Source: Duganella qianjiadongensis
GTDB taxonomy: Bacteria; Pseudomonadota; Gammaproteobacteria; Burkholderiales; Burkholderiaceae_D
Length of the DNA: 64,000 bases
Direction of reading: 5' to 3'
Assembly: GCF_009857915.1 (NCBI RefSeq)
Contig: NZ_WWCM01000013.1
Coordinates: forward strand, 62,001-126,000
Positions 56,659 to 64,000 of this stretch are shown here, piece after piece. Under the pieces are notes generated by a model. It worked only from the letters and a program-made list of their open reading frames with translations, had not been told where the DNA came from and did no database searches. Both the position numbers and the translations under genes were made by a program. Positions within the stretch are counted from its first letter, which is position 1; every line of letters starts with the position of its first letter.

Positions 56659-56686
56659 AACGGGAGCTGCGGCTCCCGTTTTTTGT
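56659..56686 (+). terminator. Terminator of PEP-CTERM unit 3
   Basis: AACGGGAGC / GCTCCCGTT with a TGCG loop and T-run, 23 bp past the stop codon. Confidence 0.9.
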
Positions 56687-56702
56687 TTATCCGAGCGCGC
56701 TT

Positions 56703-57299
56703 ATGACCCAGAATTTTTTCCAGACTTTTATCCTGCTGCTGTTGGTAACCGATCCTTTCGGTAACGTGCCGCTGTTCGCCAGCGTGCTCAATCCCGTGCC
56801 GGTGGCGCGCCGTCCGCGCATTGTCATGCGCGAGTGTGCGATCGCTTTCGTGCTGCTGCTGATCTTCATGTTCTTCGGCCGCCACTTCCTGACGGCGCTG
56901 CAACTGTCGGAAGTGTCGCTGCGCATAGGCGGCAGCGTGATACTGCTGCTGATCTCGATCCGTATGATCTTCCCCCATCCGGATGGGGTGCTGGGACGCA
57001 CCGAAGGCGGCGAGCCGTTCATCGTGCCACTGGCCATCCCCGCGCTGGCCGGACCGTCGGCACTGGCGACAGTGCTGCTGTTCTCGCGCGAAAGCACCGG
57101 CGAAGTGCTGGTGCACGTGGCGGCGCTGGCAGCGGTGGGGCTGGTCTGGCTGGCGGTATTCCTCAGTGCTGAACGGCTGCAGAAGGTGCTGGGCCCGCAG
57201 GTGATGACGGCCTTCGAGCGGCTGATGGGGCTGATTCTGACGGCGATGTCGGTGGAGATGCTGCTGGGCGGAATACGCGAGTTCGTCAGAACGCTTTAA
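56703..57299 (+). CDS. marC: MarC/UPF0056 family membrane protein
   Basis: 198 residues with about six membrane helices. Start FFQTFILLLLVTDPFGNVPLF and PLAIPALAGPSALATVLL are typical MarC signatures. Despite the name it is not proven to act in multiple antibiotic resistance; its role is unknown. Starts only 17 bp after the last PEP-CTERM terminator. Confidence 0.88.
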   Translation: MTQNFFQTFILLLLVTDPFGNVPLFASVLNPVPVARRPRIVMRECAIAFVLLLIFMFFGRHFLTALQLSEVSLRIGGSVILLLISIRMIFPHPDGVLGRTEGGEPFIVPLAIPALAGPSALATVLLFSRESTGEVLVHVAALAAVGLVWLAVFLSAERLQKVLGPQVMTAFERLMGLILTAMSVEMLLGGIREFVRTL

Positions 57300-57307
57300 G
57301 CGGGCAG

Positions 57308-57334
57308 GGCAGGCGCTTGACGCCTGCCTTTTTT
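57308..57334 (+). terminator. Intrinsic terminator after marC
   Basis: GGCAGGCG / CGCCTGCC with CTTGA loop and T-run. Confidence 0.85.
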
Positions 57335-57376
57335 GCACCTATATTTAGATAACTGTCTAATTAGATGTATTTCTAA
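57333..57376 (+). promoter_or_regulatory. Promoter with two abutting operators of the sdpR operon
   Basis: TTGCAC (57333-57338), 17 bp, then TCTAAT (57356-57361). Two 16-bp inverted repeats of the form TTAGA-N6-TCTAA lie at 57345-57360 and 57361-57376, directly side by side; the last base is the A of the start codon. Transcription would begin about 8 bases before the ATG, so the mRNA is almost leaderless. The natural reader is the SdpR-type repressor encoded here, giving autorepression. Confidence 0.65.
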
Positions 57377-57663
57377 TGAACTCCGCCAATAGCGCCTTCA
57401 AAGCCATAGCCGACCCTGCGCGGCGTGAAATCCTGCGCTTGCTGCGCCGTGGCGAGATGACGGCGGGCGAACTGGCGCAACACTTCGATATGAGCAAGCC
57501 CACCATGTCGCACCATTTCGCCGTGCTGGCGGACGCCGATCTGATTACCCGCCGGCGTGAGGGGCAGACCATCTGGTATGGCCTGAACACCACCGTATTG
57601 CAGGATGTGCTGGCCTGGATGATGGATCTGGCTGGCGACCTACCACCCGAGAGGAAACCATGA
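57376..57663 (+). CDS. sdpR: ArsR-family autorepressor of the SdpR type
   Basis: 95 residues. A winged-helix ArsR protein: FKAIADPARREILRLLRRGEMTAGELAQHFDMSKPTMSHHF followed by the wing RRREGQTIWYGLN. No metal-binding Cys pairs, as in SdpR-type members, which repress an sdpRI operon. The start is at the edge of an operator and has no ribosome site, fitting the very short leader. ATGA overlap with sdpI. Confidence 0.88.
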   Translation: MNSANSAFKAIADPARREILRLLRRGEMTAGELAQHFDMSKPTMSHHFAVLADADLITRRREGQTIWYGLNTTVLQDVLAWMMDLAGDLPPERKP

Positions 57664-58295
57664 AGTCACGTGCTATTTTGCTGTGCCTGTTGCTGATCGT
57701 TGCCATGAGTCTGATCACGGCCTATCTGTATCCGCGCCTGCCGGCGCAGATGCCGGTGCACTGGAATTTTGCCGGACAGGTTGATGGCTATGGCCCGCGC
57801 TGGCAGATCTGGCTGCTGGGTCCGGGGGCCATGGGTGCCTTGCTGCTGCTGGGTATGGCCTTGCCATGGCTGTCGCCGCGCCAGTTCGAAGTGCAGGCCA
57901 GCGGCCCGACCTATGGCTATATGATGATGATTCCGGTGCTGCTGATGGCCTGCGTGGAGGCGCTGGTGCTGTGCGCAGCGCTCGGGGTGCCGCTGGCAGT
58001 GCACTATATCGCGCCGGGACTCGCTTGTGCCGTGCTGATCCTGCTGGGTAATCCCATGGGCAAGGTGAAGCGCAATTTCTATCTGGGCATACGCACGCCG
58101 TGGACGCTGGCCAGCGAGCGGGTCTGGTATGCCACCCACCGTCTGGCCGGGCGCCTGATGGTGGCCAGCGGTCTGCTGGGCTTTGCCGTACTGTCAGCAG
58201 GCGCGCCCCACTGGGCGCTGATGCTGGCGATAACGGCGTGGGCACCACTGGCGGCGCTGTATTCGCTGCTGTATTACAAACGTCTTCCACATTGA
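57660..58295 (+). CDS. sdpI: SdpI-family immunity-like membrane protein
   Basis: 211 residues. Membrane helices start with a DUF1648 segment (YPRLPAQMPVHWNFAGQVDGY) and end with an SdpI domain (NFYLGIRTPWTLASERVWYATHRLAGRL). In Bacillus SdpI gives immunity to the SdpC toxin and controls SdpR. No toxin gene is recognised here, so the native role is open. Coupled to sdpR (ATGA). Confidence 0.88.
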   Translation: MKSRAILLCLLLIVAMSLITAYLYPRLPAQMPVHWNFAGQVDGYGPRWQIWLLGPGAMGALLLLGMALPWLSPRQFEVQASGPTYGYMMMIPVLLMACVEALVLCAALGVPLAVHYIAPGLACAVLILLGNPMGKVKRNFYLGIRTPWTLASERVWYATHRLAGRLMVASGLLGFAVLSAGAPHWALMLAITAWAPLAALYSLLYYKRLPH

Positions 58296-58308
58296 TACGG
58301 AGCTTGCC

Positions 58309-59250
58309 ATGAAGTTATTCCTGTCCCTGCTACTGCTGTCCTCATCTGTGTACGCGACCTCGCTGCCGGTTACGCTGGAGGTGGGCGGTGCAGCCGTGTA
58401 TGGCACGGAGCTGACACCTGAAGGCAGCCGCGGCAAAGTGCCGGTAGTGCTGCTGCACGCGGGATCCGGGCCGACCGACCGTGATGGCAATAACCGTTTG
58501 CTGCCGGGCCCGAACGATGCCCTGAAGATGCTGGCCGAGGGGCTGGCGCGCCATGGCATTGCTTCGGTGCGCTATGACAAACGCGGCATCGCGGCCAGCG
58601 CCAACCCGCTCTGGCGCGAAGACGAGCTGCGTTTTGACGACTATATTGCCGATGCTGCGGCCTGGGCTGCCAGGCTGCGCGCCGATGCGCGCTTCTCGCG
58701 CGTGATCCTGATCGGACACAGCGAAGGGGCGCAGATCGTGGCGGAAGCCTGTGCCAGGGCCCAAGTGGATGGCTGCGTGCTGCTGGCTGGCGCCGGACAT
58801 CCGGCCGATGAATTGCTGCGTGACCAGCTGGCCAAACAGTTGCCGCCAGCTTTGCTAGCGGAAAACGAGCGCATCCTGACAGCGCTGAAACAGGGCCAGC
58901 CGGTGGCCGATGTGCCGGCGCCGCTGCAGGCGCTGTATCACAGTTCGGTGCAGCCTTATCTGATCTCGTGGCTGCAGCATGACCCGCGCAAGGCGGTGGC
59001 AGCACTGGGCATGCCGGTGCTGATCGTGCAGGGCACGGCGGACTTGCAGGTGCCGCTAAGCGAAGCGCAGGCACTAGCTGCGGCAGCACCCCGCGCCCGC
59101 TTGCAGGTGATCGAGGGTATGAACCATTTGCTGAAAATGGTCGGTAATGATGTCGAGCTGCAGCGCAAATCCTATGGCAGCCCCGAACTGCCGGTCGCAC
59201 CACAGCTGCTCGATAGCGTGTATCGTTTCATCGATCAGCTGGCGCGCTAG
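58309..59250 (+). CDS. Exported alpha/beta hydrolase
   Basis: 313 residues with a signal peptide (MKLFLSLLLLSSSVYATS). Nucleophile motif GHSEG (~147-151), an acid in QGTADLQVP and His in GMNHLLK complete the usual triad. RYDKRGIAAS and HAGSGPTDRDGNN (oxyanion side) are typical. Substrate unknown; it would act in the periplasm. 13 bp after sdpI, likely the third gene of that operon. Confidence 0.85.
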   Translation: MKLFLSLLLLSSSVYATSLPVTLEVGGAAVYGTELTPEGSRGKVPVVLLHAGSGPTDRDGNNRLLPGPNDALKMLAEGLARHGIASVRYDKRGIAASANPLWREDELRFDDYIADAAAWAARLRADARFSRVILIGHSEGAQIVAEACARAQVDGCVLLAGAGHPADELLRDQLAKQLPPALLAENERILTALKQGQPVADVPAPLQALYHSSVQPYLISWLQHDPRKAVAALGMPVLIVQGTADLQVPLSEAQALAAAAPRARLQVIEGMNHLLKMVGNDVELQRKSYGSPELPVAPQLLDSVYRFIDQLAR

Positions 59251-59290
59251 ATGCTGGTATGCGCGCGGCGAGCGGCGGTCTATTCCGGGC

Positions 59291-59350
59291 TAGATTAGTC
59301 TAGATCGGTCTAGATCGGTCTAGATCGGTCTAGATCGGTCTAGATTAGTC
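59291..59350. repeat. 10-bp tandem repeat between convergent genes
   Basis: Six units: TAGATTAGTC, four exact copies of TAGATCGGTC (59301-59340), TAGATTAGTC. A degenerate seventh unit follows at 59351. It lies in the short gap between the hydrolase and uvrB. Confidence 0.9.
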
Positions 59351-59359
59351 TGGACGGGG

Positions 59360-61444
59360 CTAATCCAGGGTATCGGTGCCCGGTGCACCGAACAGCTGCT
59401 GCTTCAGCACATGCAACTGGTCGCGGACCTGCGCGGCCTTTTCGAATTCCAGATTCTTGGCGTGATCGAGCATGGCCTTTTCCAGCCGCTTGATTTCCTT
59501 GCTGATCTGCTTCTCGCTCATGGCCTCATACTTGGCCGTCTGCTGCGCCACTTCCAGTTCTTCCGTGGCCTGCTCCGGACTGTAGACGCCATCGATCATA
59601 TCCTTGATGACCTTGTGCACGCCGCGCGGGACGATGCCATTGGCCTCGTTGAAGGCGATCTGTTTGGCGCGGCGGCGCTCCGTTTCGCCGATGGCGCGTT
59701 CCATCGAATCCGTCATGCGGTCGGCGTAGAGCAGAGCCACGCCGTTGAGGTTACGGGCGGCACGGCCTATGGTCTGGATCAGCGAGCGTTCCGATCGCAG
59801 GAAGCCTTCCTTGTCGGCGTCGAGGATGGCCACCAGCGATACCTCCGGCAAGTCCAGACCTTCGCGCAGCAGGTTAATCCCCACCAGCACATCGAAGGTG
59901 CCGATGCGCAGGTCGCGCAGTAGCTCTACCCGTTCCACCGTCTCGATATCACTGTGCAGGTAGCGCACCTTGATGCCGTGGTCGCCCAGATATTCGGTCA
60001 GCTGTTCGGACATGCGCTTGGTCAGCGTGGTCACCAGTACGCGTTCGTTGCGCTGCACGCGTAAGGTGATCTCCGACATCAGATCGTCCACCTGCGACAG
60101 GGCAGGGCGCACGATGATCTGCGGATCGACCAGACCCGTAGGGCGCACCACCTGTTCCACCACCTGATCGGCATGGGTTTTTTCGTACTCGGCCGGGGTC
60201 GCCGAGACGAAGATAGTCTGGCGCATCTTCTGCTCGAATTCCTCGAATTTGAGCGGACGGTTGTCCAGTGCCGAGGGCAGGCGGAAGCCGTAATCGACCA
60301 GATTGGTCTTGCGCGAACGGTCGCCGTTGTACATGGCGCTGAGCTGGCCCACTAGCACGTGCGATTCGTCGAGGAACATCAGCGCATCCTTGGGCAGATA
60401 ATCGACCAGTGTCGGCGGCGGCTCGCCCGGCAGGGCGCCGCTCAGGTGGCGCGAATAGTTCTCGATGCCTTTGGTGAAGCCGATTTCGGCCATCATCTCC
60501 AGATCGAAGCGGGTGCGCTGTTCCAGCCGCTGTTCTTCGATCAGCTTGTTCTCGCGGCGGAAGAAATCCAGCCGCTCGCGCAGTTCGTCCTTGATGGTTT
60601 CGATCGCGCGCAGCACGGTGGAACGGGGCGTCACGTAATGCGAGCCGGGGTAGACGGTGAAGCGCGGGATTTTCTGCTTGACGCGGCCCGTCAGCGGGTC
60701 GAACAGCTGTATCGATTCCAGTTCGTCGTCGAACAGGTCGAGCCGCACGGCCAGTTCCGCATTCTCGGCCGGGAAGATGTCGAGCGTATCGCCGCGCACG
60801 CGGAAGGTGCCGCGGCTGAAATCGACTTCGTTGCGGGTGTACTGCATCTGGATCAGACGGGCGATGATATCGCGCTGCGCTACCCTATCCTTGGCGCGCA
60901 GGGTCAGGATCATCTGGTGGTATTCGGTAGGGTTACCGATACCGTAGATGGCCGACACGGTGGCCACAATCACCACATCGCGCCGCTCCATCAGCGACTT
61001 GGTGCAGGACAGGCGCATCTGCTCGATGTGTTCATTGATCGAGGAATCCTTCTCGATGAACAGGTCGCGCTGCGGCACATAGGCTTCAGGCTGGTAGTAA
61101 TCGTAGTAGGAGACGAAATATTCGACGGCGTTCTCGGGGAAGAATTCGCGGAACTCCGAGTACAGCTGGGCAGCCAGCGTCTTATTCGGGGCGAACACGA
61201 TGGCGGGCCGCCCCATGCGGGCGATCACATTGGCCATAGTGTAGGTTTTACCGGACCCGGTTACCCCGAGCAGGGTCTGATAGAACAGGCCGTCGTCTAT
61301 GCCTTCGCATAGCTGGTCTATTGCCGTGGGCTGGTCGCCCGCGGGCGGAAAGGGTTGATGCAGGCGGAAAGGGGAGTCCGGGAATGTGACAACCGTTGCC
61401 TTTGTGGAGTTATCTGTCGCGTTTTCTGCGGGTAAATCAGCCAT
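59360..61444 (-). CDS. uvrB: Excinuclease ABC subunit UvrB
   Basis: 694 residues. The damage-verifying helicase of nucleotide excision repair. Walker [16 protein letters not shown] (~60-74), the beta-hairpin [16 protein letters not shown] box (LDESHV), helicase motif VI ([12 protein letters not shown]) and the C-terminal UVR motif that binds UvrC ([27 protein letters not shown] region). An AAGG site precedes the ATG. I saw no LexA box in the 113-bp gap to the aminotransferase. Confidence 0.97.
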   Translation of the reverse strand: MADLPAENATDNSTKATVVTFPDSPFRLHQPFPPAGDQPTAIDQLCEGIDDGLFYQTLLGVTGSGKTYTMANVIARMGRPAIVFAPNKTLAAQLYSEFREFFPENAVEYFVSYYDYYQPEAYVPQRDLFIEKDSSINEHIEQMRLSCTKSLMERRDVVIVATVSAIYGIGNPTEYHQMILTLRAKDRVAQRDIIARLIQMQYTRNEVDFSRGTFRVRGDTLDIFPAENAELAVRLDLFDDELESIQLFDPLTGRVKQKIPRFTVYPGSHYVTPRSTVLRAIETIKDELRERLDFFRRENKLIEEQRLEQRTRFDLEMMAEIGFTKGIENYSRHLSGALPGEPPPTLVDYLPKDALMFLDESHVLVGQLSAMYNGDRSRKTNLVDYGFRLPSALDNRPLKFEEFEQKMRQTIFVSATPAEYEKTHADQVVEQVVRPTGLVDPQIIVRPALSQVDDLMSEITLRVQRNERVLVTTLTKRMSEQLTEYLGDHGIKVRYLHSDIETVERVELLRDLRIGTFDVLVGINLLREGLDLPEVSLVAILDADKEGFLRSERSLIQTIGRAARNLNGVALLYADRMTDSMERAIGETERRRAKQIAFNEANGIVPRGVHKVIKDMIDGVYSPEQATEELEVAQQTAKYEAMSEKQISKEIKRLEKAMLDHAKNLEFEKAAQVRDQLHVLKQQLFGAPGTDTLD

Positions 61445-61557
61445 CGTGTACCGACCTTTGTTAAAATAATGGCCTGCCAGCGGCCTGAAGCAGTTTTTGG
61501 GGCGCGCTGTCTACCTTCAACCGCAGTGAACCGCTTCCAATCGAATCGAATCTTATC

Positions 61558-62760
61558 ATGACGAATCCTAGCTTGTTCAGCGCCATCGACATGGCCCCAC
61601 GCGACCCAATTCTGGGTATCACCGAAGCATTTAACGCCGACCAAAATCCAGCCAAAATCAATCTGGGTGTGGGTGTCTATTATGACGACAACGGCAAAGT
61701 ACCGCTGCTGTCGTGCGTGCAGAAAGCCGAGGAAATGCTGATCGCTGCACCAGCGCCGCGTACCTATCTGCCGATCGAAGGTCTGGCAGCGTACGACAAG
61801 GCTGTGCAGGAGCTGGTATTCGGTGCCGATAGCGCCGTGGTGCAGGAAAAACGTGCGGTGACGGTGCAGGCCATCGGCGGCACCGGCGCACTGAAAATCG
61901 GTGCTGACTTCCTGAAACGCTTTGCGCCGGACGCTCAGGTGTATATCAGCGATCCGAGCTGGGAAAACCATCGCGCCCTGTTCGAGAGCGCCGGTTTCAC
62001 CGTCAATAACTACGCTTACTACGATGCAGCAACCCACGGCGTGAACTTCGCCGGCATGCTGGCTGCACTGAAAGCCATGCCACGCGGCTCCATCGTGCTG
62101 CTGCACGCCTGCTGCCACAACCCGACCGGCGCCGACCTGAGCTCGGCCCAGTGGGATGAAGTGATCGCCGCCGTCACCGCTGGCGGTCTGGTACCGTTCC
62201 TCGACATGGCCTACCAGGGCTTTGGTGCCGGTATTGCCGAAGACGGCGCTGTGGTACGCCGCTTCGCTGCCGCTGGCGGCCCGCTGCTGGTATCGAACTC
62301 GTTCTCGAAATCGTTCTCGCTGTACGGCGAGCGCGTGGGCGCACTGAGCGTGGTGGCCGCCAGCAGCGAAGAAGCTGCCCGTCTGATGTCGCAACTGAAG
62401 CGCGTAGTGCGTACCAACTACTCCAACCCGCCAGTACACGGCGGTAAAGTGGTGGCCACCGTGCTGACCACGCCGGAACTGCGCCAGATGTGGGAAGATG
62501 AACTGGCTGGTATGCGCGTACGTATCAAGGAAATGCGCGAAGCCTTCGTGGCCAAGCTGAAAGCCAAGGCGCCTGCCCACGATTTCGCCTTCGTGCGCGA
62601 CCAGGTCGGCATGTTTTCGTACTCGGGCCTGAGCAAGGCACAAGTCGAACAGCTGCGCGCTTCGTCGATCTACGCGGTGGACACCGGCCGTATCTGCGTT
62701 GCTGCACTGAACTCGCGTAACATCGATATCGTGATTGACGCCATCGCAAAAGTGCTTTAA
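61558..62760 (+). CDS. Aspartate/aromatic aminotransferase (class I, PLP)
   Basis: 400 residues. Fold type I aminotransferase: SDPSWENHRALFESAGF, the HACCHNPTGADL loop and the PLP-binding Lys in NSFSKSFSLYGERVGAL; the Arg of RTNYSNPP that binds the dicarboxylate is present. The TyrB/AspC subgroup moves the amino group between aspartate or aromatic amino acids and 2-oxoglutarate; which is preferred cannot be read. Divergent from uvrB. Confidence 0.92.
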   Translation: MTNPSLFSAIDMAPRDPILGITEAFNADQNPAKINLGVGVYYDDNGKVPLLSCVQKAEEMLIAAPAPRTYLPIEGLAAYDKAVQELVFGADSAVVQEKRAVTVQAIGGTGALKIGADFLKRFAPDAQVYISDPSWENHRALFESAGFTVNNYAYYDAATHGVNFAGMLAALKAMPRGSIVLLHACCHNPTGADLSSAQWDEVIAAVTAGGLVPFLDMAYQGFGAGIAEDGAVVRRFAAAGGPLLVSNSFSKSFSLYGERVGALSVVAASSEEAARLMSQLKRVVRTNYSNPPVHGGKVVATVLTTPELRQMWEDELAGMRVRIKEMREAFVAKLKAKAPAHDFAFVRDQVGMFSYSGLSKAQVEQLRASSIYAVDTGRICVAALNSRNIDIVIDAIAKVL

Positions 62761-62840
62761 GATCTTGCTTCTTCGGCTGCGTCGCTTGGCGTAACCGATG
62801 AGCAGCAGATTGTAGTGTTAAAGATGATTCGATAACAACC

Positions 62841-62869
62841 TTGTCGAAATGATCTAAACAGTATAAAAT
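62841..62869 (+). promoter_or_regulatory. Promoter of the first tRNA-Asn
   Basis: TTGTCG (62841-62846), 17 bp, TAAAAT (62864-62869), 11 bases before the tRNA. Confidence 0.5.
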
Positions 62870-62880
62870 GTTGCCTCAAT

Positions 62881-62956
62881 TCCCTGATAGCTCAGTCGGT
62901 AGAGCGACGGACTGTTAATCCGCAGGTCCCTGGTTCGAGTCCAGGTCGGGGAGCCA
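62881..62956 (+). tRNA. tRNA-Asn(GUU), copy 1
   Basis: 76 nt with encoded CCA. Acceptor TCCCTGA / TCGGGGA (one G-U), anticodon GTT in CTGTTAA, T-loop GGTTCGAGTCC. Identical to copy 2 at 63777. Confidence 0.97.
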
Positions 62957-62965
62957 GAATACGAA

Positions 62966-63003
62966 AAAGAGCCACATGCTCAGGCATGTGGCTCTTTTTT
63001 TTT
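62966..63003 (+). terminator. Strong terminator after tRNA-Asn copy 1
   Basis: 14-bp stem AAAGAGCCACATGC / GCATGTGGCTCTTT with TCAG loop, then T. Confidence 0.9.
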
Positions 63004-63156
63004 CTCCTTCGAATGTGCGCCGGCACCGCACTTTTTCCCGTATCGTGCTTAGTCGCGTTGCAGTTCTTAAATTCCATTGTAATATTTGCATTTATCGCAT
63101 TAGCAGTCTTCCCCTTGTAAGTGGCTTTCAATTCTCATCCCGATAAGGAGATCGCA

Positions 63157-63612
63157 ATGAACTGTCCATGGAAAAAAATTTCGTTCGGCATACTTCTTTG
63201 CATGCTGGCGACCGGCTGTGCAATGGCCCCTGCTGGCAAAGAGGTGATTGCCACCAAGGGGGCGCCAGAGGCCATAGGGCCGTATTCGCAGGCTATAAAA
63301 GCAGGGCAGGCCTTGTACTTGTCAGGGCAGTTGGGAATCGATCCGAAAACCGGTCAGCTCGCGGGTGGCGGTATTGAAGAGCAAGCGCGGCAAGTGCTGG
63401 ATAATCTGAAGGCTGTGCTGGCGGCAAACGGGATGACCTTGGACGATGTGGTTGCGACGACCGTTTATGTTAAGGATCTTAATGATTTCGCCAGGCTTAA
63501 TACGGTGTATGCAAGCTATTTCCAGCACAAGCCGCCAGCCAGGGCAACGGTGCAGGTGGCGCGCCTACCCAAAGATGCTCTTGTGGAGATTTCGGCGACA
63601 GCGACAAAATAG
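63157..63612 (+). CDS. RidA/YjgF-family protein with lipoprotein signal
   Basis: 151 residues. The RidA core is complete ([27 protein letters not shown], and the [23 protein letters not shown] end with the Arg of the deaminase site). Unlike the usual cytosolic RidA it starts with a lipoprotein-like leader ([17 protein letters not shown] lipobox). RidA hydrolyses reactive 2-aminoacrylate; an exported form would act elsewhere. AAGGAGATCGCA precedes the ATG at 63157, so the ATG at 63121 is not used. Confidence 0.85.
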   Translation: MNCPWKKISFGILLCMLATGCAMAPAGKEVIATKGAPEAIGPYSQAIKAGQALYLSGQLGIDPKTGQLAGGGIEEQARQVLDNLKAVLAANGMTLDDVVATTVYVKDLNDFARLNTVYASYFQHKPPARATVQVARLPKDALVEISATATK

Positions 63613-63735
63613 CCCGATGGGGGGGGGGCTGGCCCGGAGCGGGCGGGAAAAACTGCCGGAGAGTTTCAGTATGACTGCTATCGCGCACCGGATTACGCAG
63701 GGTGGGCTGGCCCGCTGGTGGCGGTAAGAAAAAAC

Positions 63736-63764
63736 TTGGTGAATTTCGATTTGGCAGCTATAAT
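63736..63764 (+). promoter_or_regulatory. Promoter of the second tRNA-Asn
   Basis: TTGGTG (63736-63741), 17 bp, perfect TATAAT (63759-63764), 12 bases before the tRNA. Confidence 0.6.
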
Positions 63765-63776
63765 TCCGGCCTCAAT

Positions 63777-63852
63777 TCCCTGATAGCTCAGTCGGTAGAG
63801 CGACGGACTGTTAATCCGCAGGTCCCTGGTTCGAGTCCAGGTCGGGGAGCCA
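63777..63852 (+). tRNA. tRNA-Asn(GUU), copy 2
   Basis: Same 76-nt sequence as copy 1, including the CCA end, anticodon GTT and the immediate flanks (CTCAAT before, GAAT after). Confidence 0.97.
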
Positions 63853-63862
63853 GAATTCCGAA

Positions 63863-63920
63863 GAGCCCCATGTATGCAAAGCAGCCCCGAGTGGTGTTGC
63901 AGAGTGACATGGGGCTTTTT
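63863..63920 (+). terminator. Hairpin terminator after tRNA-Asn copy 2
   Basis: AGCCCCATGT pairs with ACATGGGGCT across a ~37-base loop, followed by T residues. Confidence 0.6.
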
Positions 63921-64000
63921 GTTATGCTGTTCAGTGTTATGCCTGTCTGATCGCGCTGTCTCCATGCCGCCTACATCATCTGTCCCGCGTCTTTCCCTGT

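Noticed and set aside
59291-59350. CRISPR-like array
   Set aside because: Units are 10 bp and directly joined with no spacers, and no cas genes are in the window.
61445-61557. LexA operator before uvrB
   Set aside because: No CTGT-N8-ACAG-type palindrome was seen in the gap to the aminotransferase gene.
62881-63852. The two tRNA-Asn copies as ends of a prophage or island
   Set aside because: Only about 0.8 kb lies between them, with one gene and no integrase or phage gene; a duplication is the simpler view.

Overview
The window is a stretch of a betaproteobacterial chromosome, most likely Oxalobacteraceae (Massilia/Duganella/Janthinobacterium group). Three things point there: the gene order rlmN-pilW-rodZ-ispG-hisS-yfgM-bamB-der-hfq-hflX-hflK-hflC-hisZ-purA, which is typical of Burkholderiales; the protein sequences themselves; and several PEP-CTERM sorted proteins, which are common in that family. 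Genus and species cannot be fixed from the sequence alone.

Layout. 1-2350: end of ribBA, ribH, nusB and a small TonB-like anchored protein that probably uses a non-AUG start. 2370-10914: lytic transglycosylase, ubiD, the 4.5S SRP RNA (its promoter lies inside the end of ubiD), a periplasmic protein, dnaX-ybaB-recR and a class III CoA-transferase coupled to recR. 10911-24925 is an accessory region. It holds a tight four-gene operon (a protein with 19 Gly-Thr-Asp-Thr-like tetrapeptides, a radical SAM enzyme, a 2OG-Fe(II)-type oxygenase and an FkbM methyltransferase). A hybrid kinase and a REC-PAS-GGDEF-EAL regulator lie upstream, followed by a divergent glycosyltransferase, a PEP-CTERM protein and a ThiF/nitroreductase/acyltransferase operon. 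25097-33060: the pyruvate transporter cstA-ybdD with a divergent Cache-domain two-component pair, then an HDOD protein and a GGDEF-EAL protein.

33121-51722 is mostly housekeeping: tRNA-Ser, a repeat-built coiled-coil membrane protein, a Bax-inhibitor-type protein, ndk, rlmN through der (RNA methylation, pilus and cell shape, isoprenoids, His-tRNA charging, outer-membrane assembly, ribosome GTPase), hfq-hflXKC (possible heat-shock promoter), hisZ, purA and a phosphoribosyltransferase. 51953-56635 carries six PEP-CTERM paralogues arranged as three two-gene transcription units. Each unit has related upstream boxes and a nearly identical terminator stem, as if one unit had been copied twice. 56703-64000: marC, an sdpR-sdpI-hydrolase operon with two abutting palindromes at its start, a 10-bp tandem repeat, uvrB, an aromatic/aspartate aminotransferase, and two identical tRNA-Asn genes flanking a lipoprotein form of RidA.

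The best candidate for an undescribed system is the repeat protein/radical SAM/oxygenase/FkbM operon (10911-14574), which looks like a peptide- or protein-modification pathway acting on a Gly-Thr-Asp repeat substrate. The triplicated PEP-CTERM units come second. All functions are read from the sequence and general family knowledge; no database search was run.
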